This document shows, piece by piece, positions 6,746 to 14,066 of a stretch of 35,483 bases of DNA (position 1 is the stretch's first letter; every line of letters begins with the position of its first letter). The stretch covers positions 1-35,483 of the forward strand of contig JAUYFM010000009.1 of assembly GCA_030690945.1 (NCBI GenBank). Reading direction: 5' to 3'. Source of the stretch: Smithellaceae bacterium (lineage in GTDB: Bacteria > Desulfobacterota > Syntrophia > Syntrophales > Smithellaceae). A model generated the notes under the pieces. That model was not told the origin of the DNA. It was given only the letters and a program-made list of their open reading frames with translations, and made no database searches. Position numbers and translations under genes: made by a program.

Positions 6746-8830
6746 TTATCGGAATAATTCTTCTTTTTCTTCAGTTACATCGTCTTCTTTTTCGCCGGGC
6801 AACGCGTTATCCAGAAAACATTCATAGATGGTTCCTGCCCCCGATCCTTGCGTCGGCCGTCCGGTTTTGTGATCCACCTTGACAAAAACAATGCCTTCCG
6901 GAACGGGGAAGGTCTCCACCGGCGTGCCCTGCAGGGCTTTTTCCATAAAATAGAGCCAGATCGGCGCTGCGGCGCGACCGCCCACTTCATGTTTTCCCAG
7001 AGTTTTTTCCTGATCAAAACCGATCCAGACGCCGGTAATCAAAGATGGTGTAAACCCGACAAACCAGGCATCACGGATATCATTAGTTGTTCCCGTCTTG
7101 CCCGCAACCGGTCGGCCGATGCTTTTCACTCTGCGGCCCGTGCCGCTTTCCACGACGTCCTGCATTACATAGGACGTCATGAAGGCGATGCGGGGATCAA
7201 TCACTTGCTCCGAGAGCAATTTGGTCTCTTCAAAAACATTGCCGGTGCGGTCAACAATTTTGCGGATAAAGTAAGGTGTGACTTTTTTACCCGAATTGGC
7301 CAGAACGCCATAGGCACGAACCAATTCTTGTAAGGTAACGCCCGACGATCCCAGCGCGAGGGAGAGATTCCTGGACAGCGGAGATTCAATGCCCATATTG
7401 GCAGCGTAGGACGTGGCGTAATCAATACCGATATCCTGTAAAATTTTAACGGTTACAACATTTCGGGATTGTACCAGAGCCGTCCTCATGGTAATCGGCC
7501 CCAGGAATTTTTCGTCAAAGTTCTTCGGTTTCCACAGACCATCTTCCTGCGACGGGTCTGGAAAGACAATCGGAGAGTCCACAAACCGCGTGGACGGATT
7601 CAGGCCTTTATCAAACGCCGCCGTATAGATCAGAGGTTTGAAAGCGGAACCCGGCTGACGGCGCGACTGAATCGCCCGGTTGAACTCGCTTTTGCTGAAA
7701 TCGCGTCCTCCGACCAGAGCGCGAATTGCGCCGGTTTTAACATCCATGCAATAAAGCGCGCCCTGCACCAGACCTTTCTCGTATTTGCCCCGTTCTTCCA
7801 TTTCCGTCAAACCCTTGATGAGTGCGTCGCGGGCCGCTTTTTGCGCCGATAAATTCAGGGTTGTGTAGATGGTTAACCCTTCCTTGTAGAGCACGTCCGC
7901 GCCGTATTTCTCCTGCACATAACGGCGGACATGTTCGACAAAATAGGCGGCGACTTTGTCCTTTGGCTTCATGGGTCTTAGTTTCAGAGGAGCGGCGACG
8001 GCTTTATCCATTTGTTCTTTGGTAATAAAACCGTCTTCCTTCATGCGGGTCAAAACATAAACCTGCCTTTGTTTCGCGCGGTCGAAATAAAGAAATGGGG
8101 AGTAGGTGGTGGGCGCTTTCGGCAAACCGGCGAGTAGCGCGGCTTCCGGCAACGTCAGATCCTTGGCGCTTTTGCCGAAGTAACCAATCGACGCCGATTC
8201 GATGCCGTAGGTGCCGTGACCCAAATAAATCTGATTAAGGTACAAACTCAGAATTTCATCCTTGGTCAGATATTTGTCAATTCGATAAGAAAGAATGGCT
8301 TCCTTGAATTTCCGGATGTATTTTCTTTCCGGTGTCAGATACATCAGCTTGGCGACTTGCTGTGTAATGGTGCTGCCGCCCTGCACGATTTTACCCGCTT
8401 CCACATTTTTAAACATGGCGCGGAAAATACTTTGCAGGTCGAACCCCTGATGGTGATAAAACCTTGAATCCTCGGCTGCGACAAAAGCAACCTGAGCAAT
8501 TTTCGGAACGTCGGTAATCTTAACCATCTTTCTGTCTTCCAGAAAGAATTCATCAATCAGTTCATCATTTTCGGCAAGGACACGGGAAGCAATGCGGGGC
8601 CGGTAATCCTTAAGTGCGTCAATTCCCGGCAGGTCCATGGTCATGACGTAGTAGGTAACGGTTCCGCCGATGGTGGTCAGCAAAATTAAAAAAAACACAA
8701 CGAATAAAATTTTGAGTGTTTTGGACCGCTGGACACCTTGCCCCAAGTGTCTCCTGAATAAAACTTTGAGAGTTTTGAACAGCTTGACGCCTTGCCCCGA
8801 TTGTCCCCTCTTTTTTTTGCGTTCAGGCAT
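6746..8830 (-). CDS. mrcA: Penicillin-binding protein 1A (bifunctional transglycosylase/transpeptidase)
   Basis: 694 residues. A basic cytoplasmic N-terminus and one membrane anchor (about 40-62) precede a GT51 transglycosylase domain (EDSRFYHHQGFD with catalytic Glu120; GGSTITQQ at 151-158) and a penicillin-binding transpeptidase domain with SAFK (nucleophile Ser395), SRN (454-456) and KTGT (577-580). It polymerises and cross-links peptidoglycan in the periplasm. The N-terminal tail contains an 18-residue tandem duplication (residues 12-29 and 30-47) encoded by a 54-bp repeat. It starts 10 bases after tatC, so it is probably the third gene of a tatB-tatC-mrcA transcript. The last 40 residues are acidic and probably unstructured. 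Confidence 0.95.
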   Translation of the reverse strand: MPERKKKRGQSGQGVKLFKTLKVLFRRHLGQGVQRSKTLKILFVVFFLILLTTIGGTVTYYVMTMDLPGIDALKDYRPRIASRVLAENDELIDEFFLEDRKMVKITDVPKIAQVAFVAAEDSRFYHHQGFDLQSIFRAMFKNVEAGKIVQGGSTITQQVAKLMYLTPERKYIRKFKEAILSYRIDKYLTKDEILSLYLNQIYLGHGTYGIESASIGYFGKSAKDLTLPEAALLAGLPKAPTTYSPFLYFDRAKQRQVYVLTRMKEDGFITKEQMDKAVAAPLKLRPMKPKDKVAAYFVEHVRRYVQEKYGADVLYKEGLTIYTTLNLSAQKAARDALIKGLTEMEERGKYEKGLVQGALYCMDVKTGAIRALVGGRDFSKSEFNRAIQSRRQPGSAFKPLIYTAAFDKGLNPSTRFVDSPIVFPDPSQEDGLWKPKNFDEKFLGPITMRTALVQSRNVVTVKILQDIGIDYATSYAANMGIESPLSRNLSLALGSSGVTLQELVRAYGVLANSGKKVTPYFIRKIVDRTGNVFEETKLLSEQVIDPRIAFMTSYVMQDVVESGTGRRVKSIGRPVAGKTGTTNDIRDAWFVGFTPSLITGVWIGFDQEKTLGKHEVGGRAAAPIWLYFMEKALQGTPVETFPVPEGIVFVKVDHKTGRPTQGSGAGTIYECFLDNALPGEKEDDVTEEKEELFR
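8702..8809 (-). repeat. 54-bp tandem duplication inside the PBP1A gene
   Basis: Two imperfect 54-bp units (8702-8755 and 8756-8809) encode GQGVKLFKTLKVLFRRHL and then LGQGVQRSKTLKILF, keeping the frame. The duplication lengthens the basic cytoplasmic tail; the second copy merges into the membrane segment. Confidence 0.75.
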
Positions 8831-8840
8831 AACCTAATAC

Positions 8841-9617
8841 CTATGCTTCATGTTCTTCATGATCGTCTTCATTGGATTCAGGGCTCTCTTTTTTTTTGGC
8901 GGCAAACTTTGCCACAAATATGCTCACTTCATAAAGAAACATTAAAGGGACGGCCATCAATAGCTGGCTTAGGGCATCGGGCGAAGGCGTTAAAATCGCG
9001 GCAACAACGAATATGATCAAGATGGCATACTTTCTGTTTTTGGAGAGCATTTTGTTGTTGACGATGCCGAGTTTTGCCAAAAAGAAAATTAAAATCGGCA
9101 ACTGGAAGGACATGCCGAAACCCAGCAAAAATGTTACTAATAATGACAGATAATCACTAAATGAAATCATCGCGTGCAAATACTGATTGTTGAAACTGAC
9201 AAAAAATTCAAAGGCCGGTGGCAGGACGACGAAATAGCCGAAAGTAACGCCGCTCAAAAAAAGCAGTGTGGAAAAAAAGACAAAAGGCACCGCATACTTT
9301 TTTTCTTTGGGAAGCAGGGCCGGCGAGATAAATTTCCATACCTGATAGATAATGAAAGGGCTGGTTAGAATCAGGGAAGCAAAAAAAGCGATTTTCATAT
9401 AGGTGAAAAAAGCCTGCGTCAAACCGGTGTAAATCAGATAACTGCTTTTCGGCAGAGCGTCGGTCAAAGGTTTCGTAAGGACGGAGAATAACCAGTCCTT
9501 AAAATAATAGCAGACGAAGAAGCCAAGCCCCAAGGCAATCAACGAGTTAGTCAGTCTTTTGCGCAATTCAATCAGATGTTCAGTCAAAGACATTTTTAGA
9601 TCTTCGTTGGGTTCCAT
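8841..9617 (-). CDS. tatC: Twin-arginine translocase subunit TatC
   Basis: 258 residues with six predicted membrane helices, the normal TatC size. TatC is the receptor for twin-arginine signal peptides in the inner membrane and builds the export site with TatA/TatB. The N-terminal TEHLIELRKRL contains the conserved Glu (Glu17, matching E. coli Glu15), and SPFIIYQVWKFISPALLPKEK carries the loop Glu105 (matching E. coli Glu103). The TPSPDALSQ loop is also conserved. The C-terminus is charged and disordered. It follows the TatA/B-type gene by 36 bases and precedes the PBP1A gene by 10. Confidence 0.96.
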   Translation of the reverse strand: MEPNEDLKMSLTEHLIELRKRLTNSLIALGLGFFVCYYFKDWLFSVLTKPLTDALPKSSYLIYTGLTQAFFTYMKIAFFASLILTSPFIIYQVWKFISPALLPKEKKYAVPFVFFSTLLFLSGVTFGYFVVLPPAFEFFVSFNNQYLHAMISFSDYLSLLVTFLLGFGMSFQLPILIFFLAKLGIVNNKMLSKNRKYAILIIFVVAAILTPSPDALSQLLMAVPLMFLYEVSIFVAKFAAKKKESPESNEDDHEEHEA

Positions 9618-9653
9618 AATGTGCCGTTTTGCTGGATACTTGAGTTGTAGAAG

Positions 9654-9944
9654 TTATGTTGGATTTTGTTTTTTCCTGGCAGCATCAGCGGATGCTTCAT
9701 TTTTTGTATCTTCCGGTTCGGACTTTTTTAACAGAAGAGAATCTTTCAAACCATCATCGGGTTTGGGTTTATCTTCTTCTTTCAAGGCGTCTTTCAAATC
9801 CTCGGTGACGCCGTCGGTTGCGTTTTTGAAATCTCTAAAGCCTTTGCCCAGCGTTTTAGCCAGATCAGGCAGTTTTTTGGGTCCAACGATCAAAAGCGCG
9901 ATGATCGCGATGATAATCAGTTCCTGAACTCCGATACCAAACAT
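9654..9944 (-). CDS. tatB: Twin-arginine translocase TatA/TatB family protein
   Basis: 96 residues: a short N-terminal helix (MFGIGVQELIIIAIIALLIVGPKKLPDL), a hinge, an amphipathic helix (AKTLGKGFRDFKNA) and a charged tail. Glu8 in the membrane helix and the GP hinge (rather than the FG of TatA) favour TatB, but in this size range single TatA-type proteins can look similar. It works with TatC in export of folded proteins. It begins a likely tatB-tatC-mrcA operon, with AAGGAGCTGTCC upstream of the ATG. Confidence 0.88.
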   Translation of the reverse strand: MFGIGVQELIIIAIIALLIVGPKKLPDLAKTLGKGFRDFKNATDGVTEDLKDALKEEDKPKPDDGLKDSLLLKKSEPEDTKNEASADAARKKQNPT

Positions 9945-10131
9945 GGATGGACAGCTCCTTTAAATATTGAGACCTACCTATATATTGATTACTGTTTTTG
10001 TCAATGTTTTTCACAAACGTCGAATGCCGTGACGGACAGCACTCATATAAGATCAATTTTTAAACAGAAAAAATGTCAAGCCATCATTTTTGCACCTTGA
10101 CGGTACTTAATCTATCTTATATCTCATTCCC

Positions 10132-10635
10132 ATGGCCCTTGATGAACAAATTGCCGAATTGACCCGGATGGGATCGGGTAAAATAATGCATCTGGCGCGT
10201 CCGGGCGTTTTGGTGTTAACGGCTGGTTTAGTACTGGCCGGCGCGATAACCTGCAATCCAGTTTTTTATGGGATTGCACTGGCTTCTGCTCTCATCGCGT
10301 TCGCCATCTGGCAGATCACCCCGCATATCAGTAATGCCGCCAGAGGTTTAAAGGAGGGCCTAAAACAGGACGGCGCCGTCGAGATCAGCATTCATCAGTG
10401 GACAGACGCGGAATCAAATCGCCATGACTCGTATTGGGGATTGATTTCAATGGATAACCAGCCTCTATGGCAAATGGAATTTGTGACGCCTCAAAACTGG
10501 CAACTCGGAGAAGGCAAACATTCTGCTCAGTTAGCCTTTATTCGTGGCGTGGCGTGGCCGGTTGTTGTTCTGACCAGCGAGGGCCTGTTGTATCCCCGGT
10601 TAAAGCCCAGGCGCGCATCGGGCGCTCAAAGATAA
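10132..10635 (+). CDS. Hypothetical membrane protein with two transmembrane helices
   Basis: 167 residues, not recognised. A short hydrophilic N-terminus is followed by two closely spaced membrane helices (about residues 23-41 and 45-61, GVLVLTAGLVLAGAI and FYGIALASALIAFAIW) and a soluble C-terminal domain of about 105 residues with several Trp (SIHQWTDAES, DSYWGLIS, GVAWPVVVLTSEGLLYP). It is divergent from tatB. There is no clear ribosome-binding site before the ATG, so it may be translated from a short leader or start elsewhere. Base composition is like its neighbours. Confidence 0.7.
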   Translation: MALDEQIAELTRMGSGKIMHLARPGVLVLTAGLVLAGAITCNPVFYGIALASALIAFAIWQITPHISNAARGLKEGLKQDGAVEISIHQWTDAESNRHDSYWGLISMDNQPLWQMEFVTPQNWQLGEGKHSAQLAFIRGVAWPVVVLTSEGLLYPRLKPRRASGAQR

Positions 10636-10649
10636 CTCCGTTTTTTGTC

Positions 10650-10677
10650 TTGACAATATTATGACCATTAATATAAC
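10650..10677 (+). promoter_or_regulatory. Predicted sigma-70 promoter for the 3-hydroxybutyryl-CoA dehydrogenase gene
   Basis: TTGACA at 10650-10655, 16-base spacer, TATAAC at 10672-10677. It would give an untranslated leader of about 160 bases before the ATG at 10843, in which I see no known riboswitch. Confidence 0.6.
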
Positions 10678-10842
10678 GATAGATTTCTGCTCATTGAATT
10701 TCCATCAATATCCGGCTTATTGAAGAAGGAAAACAGAGGTCTTCCAGCCGGGAACAGACCACGATAAAGAGCTGTCAGGGTAAGGGCCATTATTAAAAGA
10801 GGCTTATTGTATAAAATTATTAACTGAAAGTGAGGATGAAAC

Positions 10843-11712
10843 ATGAAGATTGAAGATGTAAAAAATGTATGTGTCGTTGGCGCAGGTAACATGGGTCACC
10901 AGATTTCCCTGCAATGTGCTCTCAGCGGGTACAAAGTTATTTGCACGGATGTTATCCCGGCGGTTCTGGAAAAAGCCGAAAAGTTTGTCGACAGCTACCT
11001 GGCCGGTCGCGTACAGAAAGGCAAAATAACGGAAGAGGTCGCGAAGGCTACCCGCGCGAATATCTCATTCACCGGTGATCTGAAAGTAGCCGCCGGTAAT
11101 GCCGATGTCGTCATTGAAGCCGTTCTGGAAAGAATCGACCTGAAGCGCAAAATTTTTGCCGATCTGGACAAGATTGCTCCGGCTAAAGCAATTCTGGCCT
11201 CCAACAGCTCTTTCATTGTGAGCTCAAGAATTGCCAGTGCCACCAATCGTCCCTCTCAGGTATGCAACCTGCATTTCTTCAACCCGGCCCTCGTTATGAA
11301 ACTGGTTGAAGTGGTGCAAGGTCCCCATGTTTCGGATGAAACGGCGCAGTGTATGATGGCCTTCTGTCTGAAGATTGACAAGGTGCCCATTTTGATCAAA
11401 AAGGAAGTGGACGGCTTTGTTCTGAATCGTATTTTCAGCGTCATTTCCAAAGAAGCCCTCTGGATGCTCGAAATGGGCGTTGCGTCGGCCGAAGATATCG
11501 ACAAGGCTTGTGTCTATGGCGCCGGTCACCCCATGGGTCCCTTCCGCCTCAACGACCTGACAGGCATCGATCTGACCTACGATATCTGCATGAGCCATTT
11601 TTATGAGTCCGGCAATCCGGCAGACCTCCCGTCCCCCAGTGTCGTCAAGAAGTACACCGAAGGCAAATTCGGCCAGAAGACCGGCGAAGGCTGGTACAGC
11701 TATAAGAAATAA
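10843..11712 (+). CDS. hbd: 3-hydroxybutyryl-CoA (3-hydroxyacyl-CoA) dehydrogenase
   Basis: 289 residues, the usual length of the single-function enzyme. It interconverts 3-hydroxyacyl-CoA and 3-oxoacyl-CoA with NAD(H). The NAD-binding motif GAGNMG is at 13-18 and an acidic residue ends strand 2 (CTDV). The catalytic dyad is His144 (LHFFNP) and Glu156 (MKLVEVV), with Ser/Asn of ASNSS at 119-123 and the C-terminal domain motif DGFVLNR. It starts behind GTGAGGATGAAAC. It stands alone between its own promoter and terminator. In syntrophic or fatty-acid-using anaerobes it would serve beta-oxidation or butyryl-CoA formation; the direction cannot be told here. Confidence 0.95.
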   Translation: MKIEDVKNVCVVGAGNMGHQISLQCALSGYKVICTDVIPAVLEKAEKFVDSYLAGRVQKGKITEEVAKATRANISFTGDLKVAAGNADVVIEAVLERIDLKRKIFADLDKIAPAKAILASNSSFIVSSRIASATNRPSQVCNLHFFNPALVMKLVEVVQGPHVSDETAQCMMAFCLKIDKVPILIKKEVDGFVLNRIFSVISKEALWMLEMGVASAEDIDKACVYGAGHPMGPFRLNDLTGIDLTYDICMSHFYESGNPADLPSPSVVKKYTEGKFGQKTGEGWYSYKK

Positions 11713-11765
11713 ATTCTTAAAGGGCGCCCACCTAGACTATTTTGGTCTTACGGGCGATTATAAAG

Positions 11766-11801
11766 AAGACGCCCCGAAGTTGAAAAACTCCGGGGCGTCT
11801 T
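11766..11801 (+). terminator. Terminator after the 3-hydroxybutyryl-CoA dehydrogenase gene
   Basis: AAGACGCCCCG (11766-11776) pairs perfectly with CGGGGCGTCTT (11791-11801); inside, AGTT/AACT extends the stem over a GAAA loop. The T run after it is short (CTTTGC), but stem strength and position 53 bases after the stop support a terminator. Confidence 0.8.
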
Positions 11802-11819
11802 TGCAATGATCAAATTCAA

Positions 11820-11855
11820 ATCAGTGGAGACGTTGCATGCAACATCTCCACTGAT
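11820..11855. repeat. 36-bp near-perfect palindrome
   Basis: ATCAGTGGAGA-C-GTTGCA reads back as TGCAAC-A-TCTCCACTGAT, with one mismatched pair in 18. It lies between the terminator and the composite repeat, in the gene-free stretch 11713-12080, and resembles short GAGACGTTGCATGCAACGTC-type palindromes scattered in other bacterial genomes (from memory). Confidence 0.75.
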
Positions 11856-11929
11856 CCCACGGCACATCCGGGAACAATAAATAACCTTACAAAACGCCTG
11901 ACTCTCTTTGCCGCTTACTGAACGTATTG

Positions 11930-12030
11930 AATCCCGCTGTTGCGGGACGAGCGTTAATTCTCCGCAGCGAGCTCGCGATATAATGATGTTCATTTTATAC
12001 CTCGACAGCTTGCTCGCGAGGTGGTTGATT
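11930..12030 (+). repeat. Composite palindromic (REP-like) repeat, copy 2
   Basis: Second copy of the unit at 911-1010, same orientation. Differences are mostly transitions (for example GTGTCAATT against GCGTTAATT) plus a one-base insertion in the last hairpin. Besides the terminator, the palindrome and this copy I see nothing else in 11713-12080. Confidence 0.8.
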
Positions 12031-12080
12031 ATTTGCAAGCAATGGATTATATAACCGGCAAACCTTAAGGAGTCTCCCGT

Positions 12081-12572
12081 ATGCCGATTTACGAATTTTA
12101 TTGCAGAAAATGTAACACGATATATAATTTCTTTTCCAAATCGGTCAACACAAGCCTTGTTCCTTCCTGTCCGACATGTAAAAACGTAACGCTTGTGCGC
12201 CAGATGTCCGTGTTCGCGGCGATTACCGGCTCAGGAAAAAACGATGCCACAGATGATTCCTTGCAAGGCTTTGATGAACGCAAAATGGAAAAAGCCATGA
12301 TGCAGTTCGCGGCCCAAGCGGAAAAAATGAAAGATGACGATCCGCAAGCCGCAGCAAAGCTGATGCGAAAATTGTCGGAAACGACAGGGATGAAACTGGG
12401 CGATGGGTTTCAGGAAGCCTTGCAGCGTCTGGAGGCGGGTGAAGACCCGGATAAGATCGATGAAGAAATGGGAGATATTCTTTCGGGTGAAGATCCATTT
12501 GGGAAAAAGCAGGGCGGCAAAATGCCTGTTTCGCGAAAACCTCGCAAAGACGAAACGTTGTATGACCTCTAG
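12081..12572 (+). CDS. FmdB-family zinc ribbon protein
   Basis: 163 residues. The N-terminal MPIYEFYCRKCNTIY with Cys8/Cys11 and Cys30/Cys33 (CPTC) forms the FmdB/CxxC_CXXC_SSSS zinc ribbon (PF09723). The rest is a charged, helical, Met- and Glu-rich region (about 65-163) without a known domain, with a basic C-terminus. The family is often called a putative regulatory protein, but its role is unproven. It starts behind AAGGAGTCTCCCGT, a strong ribosome-binding site. Confidence 0.85.
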   Translation: MPIYEFYCRKCNTIYNFFSKSVNTSLVPSCPTCKNVTLVRQMSVFAAITGSGKNDATDDSLQGFDERKMEKAMMQFAAQAEKMKDDDPQAAAKLMRKLSETTGMKLGDGFQEALQRLEAGEDPDKIDEEMGDILSGEDPFGKKQGGKMPVSRKPRKDETLYDL

Positions 12573-12622
12573 CCGGCTGAAAGCGGGTCTTTGTTGTGGT
12601 GGTCACAACGGAATTTAAATCC

Positions 12623-12653
12623 GTAAAACGTCCGGTTATTTGGCCGGTTTTAC
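12623..12653. terminator. Putative bidirectional terminator between convergent genes
   Basis: GTAAAAC (12623-12629) pairs with GTTTTAC (12647-12653), with CCGG/CCG pairing inside and A/T runs on both sides. It sits between the FmdB gene (plus) and the cysteine-rich gene (minus), which converge. Confidence 0.55.
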
Positions 12654-12673
12654 CGATCGATGACTGCCGTTTC

Positions 12674-12952
12674 TTATTTAAATAAGACTTCCAGTTTTTC
12701 TTTGGGATCAGCAGGCGGTGCAGCGGATTTTCCCGGGTTCACTTTGAATTGGAAGTAGTCGCAGAAATTGGAGCGGCTTTTATCCAGGACTCTCTCGGCC
12801 TGCCCCTCCCGACAATCATTATAGGCGCCGCGTTCATAAAAAACGCAGTTGAGGCAGCTATGAAGATCGGTTCCGCAAAAAGGACATTGCCCCTGCCTGC
12901 CGACAAACCAATCGGCGGGAATTTCTTTTTTACAGCTCTGGCAGATTTTCAT
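12674..12952 (-). CDS. Small cysteine-rich (zinc ribbon-like) protein of unknown function
   Basis: 92 residues with eight cysteines: CQSC (4, 7), CPFC (23, 26), CLNC (33, 36), Cys47 and Cys64. The first two pairs look like a rubredoxin/zinc-ribbon knuckle. The third pair with Cys47 and Cys64 could hold a second metal. A Pro/Ala/Lys tail follows (about 72-84). I do not recognise a named family with certainty. It is cytoplasmic by appearance. Convergent with the FmdB-type gene, so two zinc-ribbon proteins lie end to end. Confidence 0.75.
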   Translation of the reverse strand: MKICQSCKKEIPADWFVGRQGQCPFCGTDLHSCLNCVFYERGAYNDCREGQAERVLDKSRSNFCDYFQFKVNPGKSAAPPADPKEKLEVLFK

Positions 12953-13096
12953 GGTTGTAAAAATACAGGCAATGCATGATTCTTGTCAAGGGACTTTCAT
13001 GGGTTCGTCCGTCTCGTTAAACCTCCCTGTCATTTAAACGTGAAATTCCAAACTGGATGTGATATGGGATGCATCACTATTCCTCCGGAGGTTGCT

Positions 13097-13570
13097 ATGG
13101 CGGATAAGTCGAAACTCGGCATGGAGTTCCCACTTTATTCCATTAAAGTTGCAGAAAACAAGATCGCAGAATTTGCCGCGGCTGTCGCACAGAAAGAAGA
13201 CACGGATCACATCAAAGAGATTTATCGCGATGTCGAAGCGGCCAAAAACGCCGGTTATGAAAACATCCCTATCCCGCCTACTTTTCCCACCAGTTTTGCA
13301 TTCTGGACGGGCGGTGGTTTGCTGGCCACCATCAACGCGGTGGGCGCTGATTTGAACAAACTGCTGCACAGTGAAGAAGAATACGAATATTACGCGCCGA
13401 TCTGTGCGGGGGATGTCATTACCCGCAAAATGAAGGTTGTGGATATGTATGATAGAGGCAAACCGGGGCGAAAAGGCTGGCATGTCCAGGTGACGATTCT
13501 GGAGACGGAATTAATCAACCAAAGAGGGGAATTGGTTCTCAAGGCGCGCACGACTTTTATGGAAAAATAG
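13097..13570 (+). CDS. MaoC-like hotdog dehydratase, non-catalytic (FAS1-like) subunit
   Basis: 157 residues from the ATG at 13097, chosen because TCCGGAGG lies 6 bases upstream; the frame stays open upstream to an ATG at 12983 without support. The sequence (MEFPLYSIKVAENKIAEFAAAV, then IPIPPTFPTSFAFWTGGG, YEYYAPICAGDVITRKMKV) is that of the FAS1-like dehydratase domain (PF13452, MaoC_dehydrat_N). The catalytic Asp/His motif is absent here and present in the next gene, 10 bases downstream. The pair looks like a split (R)-3-hydroxyacyl hydratase/dehydratase such as HadA-HadB. Confidence 0.85.
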   Translation: MADKSKLGMEFPLYSIKVAENKIAEFAAAVAQKEDTDHIKEIYRDVEAAKNAGYENIPIPPTFPTSFAFWTGGGLLATINAVGADLNKLLHSEEEYEYYAPICAGDVITRKMKVVDMYDRGKPGRKGWHVQVTILETELINQRGELVLKARTTFMEK

Positions 13571-13580
13571 GCCTGACGAT

Positions 13581-14030
13581 ATGATGATTAATTTCGATGC
13601 GATTGCAGTTGGAGATGCGATACCGGTCTATACGGCCGCGCCTATCACGCGAACGCAACTTGTGCGCTATGCCGGTGCATCCGGCGACTTCAATCCCCTG
13701 CATCACGATGAGACCTTTGCCAGGATGATCGGTATGGATAATGTTATTGCCCATGGCATGTTTATTATGGGTATCGCGGGTGAAGCCATCACCTCCTGGA
13801 TTGACAACAAATATTTGAGAAAATTTTCCGTGCATTTCCTGGGTATGACCCAACCGGTTGATCTGGATGATTTTGAGAACACAAAAGGCCGGGCAACCAT
13901 AACCGTGAGAGGCAAAGTCATTGAAAAGTACGAAGAAAATGGCGAGAAAAGAATCCGTTGCGATATCATTGCCCAGGACGCGCAAGGCAGCAGAAAGCTC
14001 ACGGGTTTTTTCGTGGTCGCGCTGCCCTGA
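13581..14030 (+). CDS. MaoC-like (R)-specific enoyl-CoA hydratase/dehydratase, catalytic subunit
   Basis: 149 residues, single hotdog domain. The hydratase-2 motif YAGASGDFNPLHHDE gives the catalytic Asp36 and His41, followed by IAHGMFIMGIAGEAI. It hydrates trans-2-enoyl thioesters or dehydrates (R)-3-hydroxyacyl thioesters. With the preceding subunit it probably forms a heterodimer. The start may be the first or second of two adjacent ATG codons; no strong ribosome-binding site is visible, which suggests translational coupling to the upstream gene. Its stereochemistry would be opposite to the (S)-type usual for the 3-hydroxybutyryl-CoA dehydrogenase upstream. Confidence 0.88.
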   Translation: MMINFDAIAVGDAIPVYTAAPITRTQLVRYAGASGDFNPLHHDETFARMIGMDNVIAHGMFIMGIAGEAITSWIDNKYLRKFSVHFLGMTQPVDLDDFENTKGRATITVRGKVIEKYEENGEKRIRCDIIAQDAQGSRKLTGFFVVALP

Positions 14031-14066
14031 CATTTTTTCCCCTCGCAAAGCATGGCCGGTGTTTTT

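Noticed and set aside
10678-10842. Riboswitch in the 160-base leader of the 3-hydroxybutyryl-CoA dehydrogenase gene
   Set aside because: No known aptamer motif or convincing expression-platform hairpin was recognised.
12983-13096. Longer N-terminus for the first hotdog subunit
   Set aside because: The upstream ATG codons lack ribosome-binding sites, while TCCGGAGG sits correctly before the ATG at 13097 and the protein then begins like its family.
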